64,000 bases of DNA. Source: Symbiodinium natans. Its lineage: Eukaryota; Sar; Dinophyceae; Suessiales; Symbiodiniaceae. The translations under genes were made by a program, and so were the position numbers. This document shows, piece by piece, positions 25,601-34,297 of this stretch. Numbering within the stretch: the stretch's first letter is position 1; each line of letters begins with the position of its first letter. The stretch covers positions 215,001 through 279,000 of the forward strand of contig CAJNDS010002690.1 of the NCBI GenBank assembly GCA_905221605.1. The letters run 5' to 3'. The notes under the pieces are model-generated. The model saw only the letters and a list, made by a program, of their open reading frames with translations. It searched no databases and was not told the DNA's origin.

Positions 25601-26092
25601 CCCTAAACCCTAAACCCTCAACCCTAAACCCTAAACCCTAAACCCTAAGTCCTAAACCCTAAACCCTAAACCCTAAACCCTAAACCCTGAACCCTAAACC
25701 CTGAACCCTAAACCCGGAACCTGAGCCCTCGCGTACCCCTATGCCTGCGGCCTCCTAAACCCCGAAGTAGCCCAGACGCTAAACTCTTGAGCCCTCTGAT
25801 CCCTCACATCGAAGCCCCTCTGAGCCCCTCAGCCTCAAGGACCCAGAGTAGGCCCTTCTTCCCCCTTTTTTTGGGCCTAGGTTCCCTCTAGAAGCCCCTT
25901 AACACCTAAACCCCAAACCCTAAACAAGCCCTAAACCCTAAATCCTAAAACCCTTAAAGGGCACCTTTCTTATTCGTAGGTTCCTCTTGAGTCTAGACCT
26001 TCAACCCTTCTGTCGGGCCATTGTTTGACAGAGGCTGGTGCGCCTTTAGGGTTTAAGGTTTAGGGTTTAAGGGTTTAGGGTTTAGGGTTTAG
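25601..26092. repeat. CCCTAAA tract, family D with telomere-like tract inside, TTTAGGG tract
   Basis: CCCTAAA at 25601-25720. Family D spans about 25850-26010; between its arms ('tagaagccccttaa' and 'aaagggcacctttc') sits a CCCTAAA-type tract at 25905-25955. TTTAGGG at 26045-26092. Confidence 0.75.
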
Positions 26093-26201
26093 GGCCATGA
26101 TTGCCCCGAACATATCGAAGAGGCCCTTTCCCACAAAGCCGCAAGCGTCGAACATGTGATAAGCCATTCTCGAGATCTGCGCCATGATCTCGCTACTCAT
26201 A
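26093..26201 (-). CDS. Exon-like island, minus strand (MSSEIMAQISRMAYHMFDAC...)
   Basis: After a minus-strand TTTTTTTGGGGGTCAG|T site the frame reads MSSEIMAQISRMAYHMFDAC then GFVGKGLFDMFGAIMA. This is much more protein-like than the + strand. It could hold a start Met. Flanked on the + view by TTTAGGG at its left. Confidence 0.45.
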
Positions 26202-26670
26202 CTGACCCCCAAAAAAAGTCGACAGGAAGAAATGTGGGAAAGTAGAAGAACCAAAGACCATGAAACCCTAAACTCACTGAACCCGAAAACCCAAAACCCC
26301 AAACCCCTCAAAAGCAAAAAACTGAACCCCCAACCCAAACTCAAAAGGAACCTACACCCTACACCCTAAACCCCAAACCCTAAACCCTTTTAAGCAAAAA
26401 CTAAACCTGAACCCCTAACCCTTACCAAGACTTCCTGCTGCTTTAGAGCTTGGGGCTTAGGGTGAGGTTCGGCAGAGTTTAGGTTTGTACTTGAGGGTTT
26501 AGGTGGGGTTCAGGGTTTAGGGTTTTGGGGTTTAGTGGAGCCCTGTCATAGCCCCCTTTTGTATGGTTTTCTCCCCCCGCCCCCACTCCCCCCCCTTCCC
26601 CCTCCCTGTTCACCCGGAGGGCGGGGGGGGGGGGGGGGGGGGAGGGGGCGATTAGGTCTGCCGACCCTAC
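26202..26670. repeat. Decayed CCCTAAA DNA and poly(G)
   Basis: CCCTACA/CCCCAAA/CCCTAAA remnants (26265-26420) and a long C/G homopolymer region (26572-26650). No coding sense. Confidence 0.55.
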
Positions 26671-26777
26671 CAGCCACCAACCCAGGTTGGTGAACACCCA
26701 CTTCTCCTTCCGTCGCCAAGTCGCCGTCATGGATGGGCCCGATGCAGTAGGCCGGGAGGGAATCATGAATGGCTTCC
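26671..26777 (-). CDS. Exon-like island, minus strand (EAIHDSLPAYCIGPIHDGDL...)
   Basis: Minus-strand CCATAG|G acceptor-like start, frame EAIHDSLPAYCIGPIHDGDL then ATEGEVGVHQPGLVA, donor-like G|GTAGGG. Acidic, well-mixed composition. A competing minus frame is also open but reads less naturally. Confidence 0.45.
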
Positions 26778-27548
26778 CTATGGCTTTAGGCTTTAGGGTC
26801 CAGGGTTAAGGGTTTTGGGTTGGGATTTTAAGAGGTGGAGGGTGTTATGTAATGATTCATGGATTTTAACTTTTGTTTCACAGCTTCAGGGCTTGTAGGT
26901 ATGAGGTTGACAAAGTGCGGGGTTGCTCTAGGGTCCCTATTGGGGCATGCCTGAGTGGTCCCTAAACCCTAAACCCTACACCCTAAACTCTAAACCCTAA
27001 ACCCTAAACCCTAAACCCTATTTTCGAAAACCCCCTGAAATCCTGAGCCGCGGCTTGCCAGGCAATGGAGAAAGTGTGCTTTGGCGAGCAGAAATCTGCA
27101 AATTGGGTTCTTTTTCGAGGGGTACACGGACCATTCGCCTTAAGCCCCAAACCTGCAGCCCCCCCCCCCCCCCCCCCGCTCCCCCCCAAAAAAGAGCTAT
27201 ATATATATATATACACACACATATGTATACATATATACACACACATATATATATATATGTTTCCATGTATGTATATATATATGTATATATATATTCATAT
27301 TAATATATGTATACATATATATATATATATGTATATATATATACATATATATATATACATGTAAGAACAAGGTTTGGGGGTTCGGTTTTTTGCGGGGGAG
27401 AGGGAATGCTTCTCAGGATGGGCCTTCGGGCTGTATCAAGGGCGGAGGAGTCCAGGCGTCAACGCCACTCCACGATCTAGGTTTGTGTTTTAAGGCACCG
27501 GGTTTAGGGTTTAGGGTTTAGGGTTTAGAGGTTTTAGGGTTAGTAAAG
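26778..27548. other. Spacer, CCCTAAA, poly(C), AT microsatellite, TTTAGGG
   Basis: CCCTAAA at 26960-27020, a ~20-base C run at 27157-27179, TATATACACACATATG-type microsatellite at 27197-27363, and TTTAGGG at 27498-27530. Reading frames through the microsatellite (YIYIY) are artefacts. Confidence 0.7.
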
Positions 27549-27635
27549 GGTACCATGATTAGAGAACTGCTCTCGGGGACGCAGATGATTCCAACCACAA
27601 TGCGAAAGCAGCTAGCAGTCCGGTCATGCGCCTAA
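27549..27635 (+). CDS. Exon-like island with stop (GTMIRELLSGTQMIPTTMRK...)
   Basis: After GTAAAG|GG the frame reads GTMIRELLSGTQMIPTTMRK then QLAVRSCA and TAA (27633-27635). It may be a 3'-terminal exon. TTTAGGG lies on its left and CCCTAAA on its right, the inverse of most islands. Confidence 0.4.
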   Translation, partial: GTMIRELLSGTQMIPTTMRKQLAVRSCA

Positions 27636-28493
27636 ACCCAAACCCCTAAACCGCACCTTCTGAACCCTAAACCCTAAATACTAAACCCTAAACCCGAAAC
27701 CCTAAACCCGAAACCCTAAACCCGAAACCCTAAACCCGAAACCCTAAACCCTAAACCCTAAACCCTAAACCCCAAACCCTAAACCCTAAACCCTAAACCC
27801 TAAACCCTAAACCCTAAGCTGACTTGAGAAGGACCCTACCCAGCCAGCACTGCCAACATCTGAGAGACTCTATTAGACCCTTCTAGGGCAGGCGGCTGCA
27901 AGAGGCTTTCGCATCATAAGTAAAGAAGAAAGTCTCCACTGACCCCCCCCCCCCCCCCCTGAAGCCTACAGGCCCCTAAAGGCCCCTAAAGGCCCCTAAA
28001 GGCCCGAAGTGACTTGGTGGAGAATCCCTGGCCGAAGACTACTGGAATGCAGCTAGAGTGCAATCAGGACATAGCCTGAATAGGGATTATAGTACTCCCT
28101 ATTATAAGCCTTATGAAGGACTGTGGCGGACGCCAAAATACCAGGTATGTAAAATATGATGGGAGTGCGATATGAAGTTCCGCTCTTGCTGGCTTAATGT
28201 CTTCGCCACAAGGCGGCACCAGGTTTCAGGCTCCCCCCCTATGTAGGCGCTAGGATAGCGCTAGCGTGGCGCTAGGTATTCCTTTCCAAGAGCCAGGGAT
28301 GCTGATGCTTGCGAAACATTAGCTCCGGTAGTTCCGAAGACGACGCCTGAGTCTCAAAATGAAGGTGCTAGGGTGTTTTGCGAGGTTTTTGCATAGGGTG
28401 CGAAATTAGTACTGTACTTCTGTGCTTGCCAAAGCCATTGTTCCAGAGCTTCGTTATCCTTCTCGTCATAGGGCGGCGCCAGGATTTTTTCAG
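27636..28493. other. CCCTAAA/CCCGAAA tract, poly(C), low-copy DNA
   Basis: An alternating CCCGAAACCCTAAA block (27690-27745) within 27660-27818; a ~16-base C run (27942-27958); family M fragment (28078-28140). GCGCTAG-type short palindromes occur at 28246-28283. No gene seen to 28440; a pyrimidine-rich GGATTTTTTCAG acceptor-like site ends at 28493. Confidence 0.5.
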
Positions 28494-28525
28494 CATCCGC
28501 CGTTCCTGGAAGAAGGAACCGCCCT
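28494..28525 (+). CDS. Short exon-like island before foldback A
   Basis: After GGATTTTTTCAG| the frame reads HPPFLEEGTA. Family A begins within a few bases (inverted end at 28529). Very short, supported mainly by the acceptor. Confidence 0.25.
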
Positions 28526-28690
28526 AAATTTACGAAAATAAGGGGGCCACAAAATTTCGACCCTCAAGTAGTAGGATCCCCTTATCGATTATCGCAACCC
28601 CCATAAGGTGGAACATCCCAATTCTGGTACCCGGGATCTTGGCCACCACCTATTTGGGGGTTAGGGTCCCTTATTTTCGTAAACCCCCCA
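28526..28690. repeat. Foldback element, family A
   Basis: Perfect 16-bp inverted ends tttacgaaaataaggg (28529-28544) and cccttattttcgtaaa (28668-28683). Other copies or fragments lie at 10493-10560, 14637-14715, 23600-23697, 36925-37078, 53040-53092 and 61672-61800. Confidence 0.8.
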
Positions 28691-29226
28691 TACAGTGGCT
28701 TTTGAGCCCAAGTAAATACTATATAGGTACATGGATCCTTGGCGTTTTAGGGTGGAACCCGACAATTAACCTACCCGGCTTGGGCCTGAGCACCAACCAA
28801 ACCTTGCTAAGACGGTGGGAGAGTTTCATATTTGCCCTGATTGGATTTAAGACCATCTTTTCCAGGAGTGTTTTCAGAGGGCTCCGGAACTAAGCCCTAA
28901 ACTGATAAGCCCCAAACCCTAAACCCCAACCCGCACCCAAAGAACTGTTGGCACTCAGGCCATGTATAAGGCGCTCATTGAGGAGTCATGAAGAGCGTGG
29001 AGCCTACTCCCAAGGAACGGTGCCGGGTTTGGGGTGTAGGGCTGTCTTGAGCTGAGGATTTAGGGTTAGGGTTTAGGGTTTAGGGTTTAGGGTTTAGGGT
29101 TTAGGGTTTAGGGTTTAGGGTTTAGGGTTTAGGGTTTAGGGTTTAGGGTTTAGGGCTTCGGGCTTAGGGCTTCGGGCTTAGAGAGGGTCATGAAGCTTAC
29201 TCACAGAGTCCTAAACCTGGATGCAG
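28691..29226. other. Low-copy DNA and TTTAGGG tract
   Basis: TTTAGGG at 29058-29155 (about 14 units). The frame at 28639-28893 spans the end of a foldback and is weak. Confidence 0.5.
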
Positions 29227-29345
29227 GACCAGATCTAGCTATCTGCTTGAATGATCGCCTCGTCAACAGATTGTACTGCTTGTTATTGTCAGTTACGTTT
29301 ATTGTTTTAACAACGACGCCACTCGTATTAGTATGCAGATCATGA
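29227..29345 (+). CDS. Exon-like island with stop (PDLAICLNDRLVNRLYCLLL...)
   Basis: After GGATGCAG|GA the frame reads PDLAICLNDRLVNRLYCLLL then SVTFIVLTTTPLVLVCRS and TGA (29343-29345). Strongly hydrophobic second half, perhaps a C-terminal membrane helix. Confidence 0.35.
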
Positions 29346-29399
29346 TTGTTATTCTTCATATTTCTTCCTGCTGCTATTCTTTTATTGCACTAGCTATGG

Positions 29400-29760
29400 T
29401 AGTAGCAGCAGCAGTAGTCGAAGAAGTAGGAGTAGTAGAAGTAGAAGTAGAAGTAGAAGTGGAAGTGGAAGTGGAAGTGGAAGTGGAAGTGGAAGTGGAA
29501 GTGGAAGTGGAAGTGGAAGTGGAAGTGGAAGTGGAAGTGGAAGTGGAAGTGGAAGTGGAAGTGGAAGTGGAAGTGGAAGTGGAAGTCGTCGTCGTCGTCG
29601 CCGTCGTACTCGGCAGTCATAGTCGTAGTCGTACTCGTAGTCGTACTCGTAGTCGTCGTAGTAGTCGTATTTGTACTTGTAGCAGGCGTAGTACTCGTAG
29701 CAGTCGTAGTAGTCGTCTTGTCGTCGTATAGAAGTCGTAGTCGCCGTCGGAGTTGTTGGA
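29400..29760. repeat. (GGAAGT)n hexamer microsatellite and GTCGTA repeats
   Basis: About 21 copies of GGAAGT (29459-29586), preceded by AGAAGT/AGTAGC triplet-like repeats and followed by GTC/GTA-rich repeats to about 29740. The Glu-Val and Ser-Arg frames are repeat translations. Confidence 0.9.
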
Positions 29761-30283
29761 GTCGTAGGGGTCGTCGCAGAAGTACAGTGATTTCTTGCTG
29801 CCACGATGATCATGCTTACGGAGCATAGGGTCGGCGGAAAGATGGTTCCCTGCCTGAACCAGTCCTCATTGACTTCAAGCGGGGGGGGACATTGGCGGGG
29901 GCGGGCGTGGGCGGGGCAGCTGGGCAGTTGGGCATCCGGTCAGCCACATTCTAGGGGTTGAAATGCAGTGTATCCTGGAACGGGCCCTCAGCCCTAATTC
30001 CCTAAACTCGGCCCTAAACCGTACGACCCGCAGCCCTGTTTCAGGAAGGAGTGGCCGATTGCAGCTATGCCAGTGTCAGGACGGGGGGCTGGAGGGCGGG
30101 CGGGGAGAGACCCCTAAACCCTAAACCCTAAACCCTAAACCCTGAAAAGGGCACCCGTAGTTTCGTAAACCCCCATGTCCCCACTTCTCACGACGAATGA
30201 ACCTCCTCGTAGGGGCTGCGGGGGTGGACTTATAAGTTGCGGGTGCAGCCTGTATTCCATAGATTATGTGGCTTCCATTGCAG
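29761..30283. other. Low-copy DNA, G-rich blocks, short CCCTAAA
   Basis: Nothing recognised apart from short CCCTAAA at 30112-30142 and a family A end at 30150-30180. A CTTCCATTGCAG acceptor-like site ends at 30283. Confidence 0.35.
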
Positions 30284-30355
30284 CTTCCATTTGGGCACCA
30301 TAAGGTCGCCCTCTTTGAGATACCAAACTGGGTTGTGCTTTGGGATAATTTTTAA
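30284..30355 (+). CDS. Exon-like island with stop (LPFGHHKVALFEIPNWVVLW...)
   Basis: Acceptor GCTTCCATTGCAG|, 23 codons LPFGHHKVALFEIPNWVVLW then DNF, TAA at 30353-30355. Looks like a 3'-terminal exon. Confidence 0.4.
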   Translation, partial: LPFGHHKVALFEIPNWVVLWDNF

Positions 30356-31017
30356 TTTCCTCTCTTTCCATATAAGGGAACCTATTCATAAATAATTTCA
30401 AAGGGTTTAACGCACAACTCAGCAAAATTCATGGCATAGTTAGAGAAGATTCCGATCTCGAATCGGAGAACTACCCCTGAACGCTTGCAAATCCTTAACC
30501 CCCCAAGCGCCCTCTTGAGCAGGTACCCTGGCCGTCGTGGAATTTTTGTGCGACGACCTGGGCTACGAACAAGCACAGGGCAGAAGCCTCAACCATAAAT
30601 CCTGAACCCAACCTCCAAACTCTAATATATGAGTTGGAGTCATTTCCAACAGCAGTGTTCCCTCATAGTCCCTTTGTAAGTATCCTACCATAATCCTCAA
30701 AGCCCTATCCTCATTATTCAGGCCCTACACTAAACCCCAAGGGCCTCTAAGCCCTAAACAGCTCAGATTGATGCCTGAGTCTCTCCCAACCATGAGAGCT
30801 TTTGGGGACTTATCGGTGGGGATTCGTGCATAGGCTTTGGAGGGTAGCGTACTGGGGGAGGGGGGGGAGGGTTACGGGTACGGTACCTGAAACAAGGTGA
30901 ATATTGCAAGAAAGTGCCCCCTTTTCCAGCAGAGATTTAAGGCTTAGAGTTTAGGATGACGCAGCCAGCGCTGTTTTGCCCCGTGCTTGAGGGCAATGGT
31001 CTCTTTTTGTTCTGCAG
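30356..31017. other. Low-copy DNA without clear gene
   Basis: A minus frame at 30382-30576 (64 codons) has some coding sense but no borders. Short telomere-like remnants and a G run near 30857-30867. TTTTTGTTCTGCAG ends at 31017. Confidence 0.35.
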
Positions 31018-31073
31018 CGCGCAAGCAAACATTTTGGAGTTTTTGTCCCCATACTCGAACGAATCCTCCAAAG
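31018..31073 (+). CDS. Exon-like island (RASKHFGVFVPILERILQS)
   Basis: After a good acceptor TTTTTGTTCTGCAG| the frame reads RASKHFGVFVPILERILQS. The right side runs into a dispersed repeat, so the donor is unknown. Confidence 0.35.
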
Positions 31074-31460
31074 CAGAATCCCCTTAGTGTACCTCTAAAG
31101 TTACCAATAGTGGGGTGTACTTTCTAGATGCTCCTGGGAGTGTGGGAACCCTACAGTACAGCCAAAAAGCCTTCAACCCTAAACCTTAAACCCCTAAACC
31201 CCTAAAGCCTAAACCCCTAACCCCAAACCCCTAAACCCCAAACCCCTAAACTCCCTAAGGCCCGAAGAAGAGTCTCAACCGCAGAATCGACTCGAAAAGC
31301 AGATTCCGGACTTATATCTAGGGGTCGGGGAATAATTTCTAACCTTATTTTTCTTATGGTCCCTATCTATGTTTGTACCATAAACCCTGTTCTAAGTATT
31401 AAGGCCCCTATGTTATATCCCTAAACCCTAAACCCTGAACCCTACACCCTAAACCCTAAC
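31074..31460. repeat. Decayed CCCTAAA DNA and dispersed repeat
   Basis: CCCCTAAA-like remnants (31170-31258), the 'ggggtcggggaataa' repeat at 31318, and CCCTAAA at 31420-31458. Confidence 0.6.
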
Positions 31461-31523
31461 ATTTCTCGGCCGCGCACTGGACAAGCTGATTCAAGGACGG
31501 CCAGGGGCTGACGCCTGTGGCAG
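31461..31523 (+). CDS. Exon-like island (FLGRALDKLIQGRPGADACG)
   Basis: After CCCTAACA the frame reads FLGRALDKLIQGRPGADACG and ends at CAG|GTTCAG. A TTTAGGG-like tract follows from about 31545. Confidence 0.4.
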
Positions 31524-32177
31524 GTTCAGATTCTAGGAGTCTTGGGTTTAGCGTGTAGGGTTTACGGTTTAGAGTTTAGGGTTTAGGGATTCAGATTTTG
31601 GGGTCTAGGGATCAGGGTTTGAAACCCTGACACCCTCAACGCGCCACGCGGGCGCCAGCCTAACTGAAGCAGATGAGCAGAGTCTCGGTCGGCGAATGCC
31701 GAAAAGGCTTGCCTCTTTGGACCCGACTCTCCTTAGCAAGAAGAATCCTTGGATAGCCTCGGCGGAGCCCGGAGCAGGCCCTCCCCCACCCCCCCCGCCC
31801 GCCTTTAAAAAGCCCGAGAGCACGCAGCAAAACATAGGGTTTAGGGTTTAGGGTCTAGGGTTTAGGGTTTGGGGTTTAGGGTTTTAGTAGGGTTAAGGGT
31901 GAAGGGTTTAGGGGTTAGGGTTTAGGGTATCCCTAAACCGCCCCAAAACTTAACACTTTAAGACCCTGAACCTGAAATCATTGGGGTTTAGGGTTTAGGG
32001 TTTAGGGTGTAGGGTGTAGGATTCAGGATGTGGGGTTTAGCGTTTGGGGTGTATAGGGTTTGGTTCAGATCTCAGCGGTCGTGGGCACGCAAAACCCTAA
32101 ACCCTAAAACTAAACCCCTAAACCCTAACCCCTAAACCCTAAACCCTAAACCCTAAACCCTAAACCCTAAACCCTAG
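31524..32177. repeat. TTTAGGG and CCCTAAA tracts with spacer
   Basis: TTTAGGG-like DNA at 31545-31600, 31836-31930 and 31983-32060; CCCTAAA at 32095-32175. The spacer 31620-31830 has a minus frame without clear borders. Confidence 0.7.
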
Positions 32178-32211
32178 CAGTTCTCGACGGCGCACTTTAA
32201 AACTCTGCGCG
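32178..32211 (+). CDS. Short exon-like island (QFSTAHFKTLR)
   Basis: Acceptor formed inside the tract (CCCTAAACCCTAG|CAG), frame QFSTAHFKTLR, donor G|GTGAGG. The frame stays open to the TTTAGGG tract at 32266, so the exon may be longer. Confidence 0.35.
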
Positions 32212-32265
32212 GTGAGGTGGGCTGGCCTTGGGCCTTGATGATTTTAAGGCCGTTTCCGACAGAAG

Positions 32266-32530
32266 GGGTTTAGGGTTCAGAGGGTTTAGGGTTTAGGGTT
32301 TAGGGTTTAGGGTTTAGGGTTTAGGGTTGGTTTAGGGCTTAGGGTTGAGGGTTTAAGGGTGCGATTTGGCGTTTAGGCCTTGTGCTGAGGGTGTTGGCGG
32401 TGCAGGGTGTGCAGAAACTGACAGAGCCCTATCTGGCACGGTTTAGGGTTTAGGGTTAGGGTATGGTAGGGCTTACAGGTCCGGATTATAAGGTATATGC
32501 ACTGAACCCTAGACCCTGATCTGGGGTTTC
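32266..32530. repeat. TTTAGGG tract and spacer
   Basis: TTTAGGG at 32266-32325, then degenerate TTTAGGG and low-copy DNA. Confidence 0.7.
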
Positions 32531-32867
32531 TACGTTGAAGGCCGCTTGTCGGAAGACCCTCCGGCGACGGCACACGCCAAGACCACGGCGATATACACCC
32601 GTCTTGTGAGCAAGGATACTCTGGTGTTGCCGTCGCCTCTTGACCGACCTCAGACAGGGTTTGTATTCATTACTGTTATTCTTAAGTGTGGGTTCCTTAT
32701 ATTGGTGCGTGTATGTATTGGGTGTCCTTCTGGGGATACTAATATAAACCCTGCTTCAAACTACATCATTTCTACATTTCTAAAGATTGCTGCTCAAGCG
32801 GTCCACACCAAAGCCTGCCGGCCCTTCATTGAGAAGCTAGGCCCAAACCTTCGACACCCATCTAAGG
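32531..32867 (+). CDS. Exon-like open run upstream of introner-like foldback E
   Basis: One frame is open for 112 codons. The first part (YVEGRLSEDPPATAHAKTTA..., to about 32658) and the last (IAAQAVHTKACRPFIEKLGP then NLRHPSK, 32786-32867) read as protein. The middle (32659-32785) matches repeat family G, with inverted ends cagggtttgtatt / aatataaaccctg, so it may be an intron, although removing it breaks the frame. The run ends at AAGG|GTAGTTTCATGG, the start of foldback E. Confidence 0.45.
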
Positions 32868-32999
32868 GTAGTTTCATGGGCCCTTAATATGGTTCCTCAA
32901 CTCCTTTAAAGGGTTTTGATGCATGAGCCCTTTATTTGTATGGCTATATAAGGGGTCCCCTTTTAAGGTCCATAGCAAGGGACATGCAACTACCCTAAG
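32868..32999 (+). other. Introner-like intron: foldback element E, copy 1
   Basis: 132 bp starting GTAGTTTCATGGG and ending CATGCAACTACCCTAAG. The ends are inverted repeats of each other (aactaccctaag against ctaagggtagtt). Removing it as a GT..AG intron joins ...PSK to EPLTSLGFVQP and a stop without a frame break. A second copy at 37388-37516 behaves the same way. Confidence 0.6.
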
Positions 33000-33034
33000 A
33001 ACCCTTAACCTCTTTAGGCTTCGTGCAGCCCTAA
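33000..33034 (+). CDS. Candidate 3'-terminal exon after foldback E
   Basis: With one base carried over from the upstream exon it reads EPLTSLGFVQP and TAA at 33032-33034. Supported by frame continuity across element E. Confidence 0.4.
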
Positions 33035-33193
33035 TTGAGCCCATAGGGGCTCTGCTCTAGGTTATCTTGGGTCCCCTTGCAAATACCTTGAAAAGTGGGA
33101 GTCCTTCTGGAAAAGGTACCTGCCAAACAGGGTGCCTCTACACCCTAAACCCTAAAGCTTAAACCCTAAACCCTTAACCCTAAACCTAGACCC

Positions 33194-33325
33194 TACCAAC
33201 TGAAGCGCCTGGCTGTTGACTGCTTGTGCATTCAGATTGCCGGGCCTACGTGGCGTTCTGACGGTGGATCCGTCGTTCGCGAGATCGTCCTGGTCCCGCC
33301 CACAGGGCTCCCCGGTGGCTCCTGA
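33194..33325 (+). CDS. Exon-like island with stop (YQLKRLAVDCLCIQIAGPTW...)
   Basis: 43 codons YQLKRLAVDCLCIQIAGPTW then RSDGGSVVREIVLVPPTG..., TGA at 33323-33325. Begins close to the end of a decayed CCCTAAA run; the start may be at CTGAAG|C inside it. Function unknown. Confidence 0.45.
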   Translation, partial: YQLKRLAVDCLCIQIAGPTWRSDGGSVVREIVLVPPTGLPGGS

Positions 33326-33639
33326 AAGGGGCCCCTAATCAGAGTCTAGGGAGTTTAGAGTTTAGGGTTTACGGTTTAGGGTGCAGGCCTGAAGGTTTAA
33401 GCGCGAAAGCCTAACATCATCCCCTGAACTCTTAAACCCTGCGCACCCTAAACCACGAAACCAAAAAACAAAGCCGTAAATCCCAACCCTTCACCCCCAA
33501 ACCCGAAACCCGAAACGGACACTCTTACAGACCCTACAGAAGGTAACCCCCGGCCCTTCAACCGCAAGCTCAAAAACTAGGCACGGGCGCTTTCAACGAC
33601 TCCTGTTAGTCTGCCTCCTGGTTTCAGGGTTTGTTCCAG
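33326..33639. other. Decayed tracts
   Basis: TTTAGGG-like DNA (33350-33385) and CCCGAAA remnants. GGGTTTGTTCCAG acceptor-like site ends at 33639. Confidence 0.4.
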
Positions 33640-33683
33640 CGATGTGGCTAACACTCGACTTTAGCGCATGTCTATATGTTAAG
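33640..33683 (+). CDS. Short exon-like island (MWLTLDFSACLYVK)
   Basis: Acceptor TTTGTTCCAG|CG, then ATG TGG: MWLTLDFSACLYVK, donor AAG|GTGCTC. Both borders are conventional. Confidence 0.35.
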
Positions 33684-33840
33684 GTGCTCTTTTTGTGGAG
33701 CCGATTTCGTGTAAGGGGTTCCCGAACAGGGCTTCTGAGAGTTTTTACCCCCGAGGTTCTTAAACCCAAAACGTTGCTGTACTGGAAGGTTGTTGATGAT
33801 TTCTCTGAACCCCATATACCTTCAAGCTTAAAACCCTAAG

Positions 33841-33930
33841 ACCTTGTCAAACATCCTTATGCATCATGTTGTGGAAAGAAGCAAAAACGCTGTAAATAGC
33901 AGTGTGTTTGCCGCAACCAAGCCCCCCCCC
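33841..33930 (+). CDS. Exon-like island (TLSNILMHHVVERSKNAVNS...)
   Basis: After AACCCTAAG| the frame reads TLSNILMHHVVERSKNAVNS then SVFAATKP, and runs into a 17-base C tract. Donor not identified. Confidence 0.35.
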
Positions 33931-34079
33931 CCCCCCCCACCCCACCCCGAAGAAAAGAGCAGAAGCGAGCGTGTTAGCAGGAGTCGCTCGCAGCGCTCTC
34001 ACCACAAACTAGCCCCTGAAATCTTCGTGTAAAACCTAGCCCCACACCCTAATTACTCTTCACGCCGCTGTAGTCGGTC
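33931..34079. other. Poly(C)-adjacent low-copy DNA
   Basis: The frame from 33844 stays open through Arg/Ser-rich sequence to about 34030, but the composition changes after the C run. Not called. Confidence 0.3.
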
Positions 34080-34297
34080 TACTTGGAGGTTCATGGTACT
34101 TATTAACCAATCAGAACTGTACTTCTAAGCCACTTATAAGCCCCCTTAAGTGCCAACATGGTTTTAAGTACAGTTGTAAGCAGCCCTGAACCCTAAACCC
34201 TAAACCCTGAACCCTAAACCCTAAACCCTAAACCCTGAACCCTAAACCCTAAACCCTAAACTCTAATTGGTTAATAAGTACCATGAGTCCCTGAAGC
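34080..34297. repeat. Foldback P1 with CCCTAAA tract inserted in one arm
   Basis: Complete P1 ends (acttggaggttcatggtact ... agtaccatgagtccctgaag). The arm 'cagttgtaa|ttggttaataag' is split by ~85 bp of CCCTGAA/CCCTAAA (34184-34263), and TAA is found on both sides of the tract. Confidence 0.75.

Noticed and set aside
27004-27364. Tyr/Ile-rich frames on both strands
   Set aside because: Products of the TATATACACAC microsatellite and a poly(C) run.
29333-29813. Long Glu-Val and Ser-Arg/His-Phe frames
   Set aside because: They translate the GGAAGT and GTCGTA microsatellites; no unique protein sequence.
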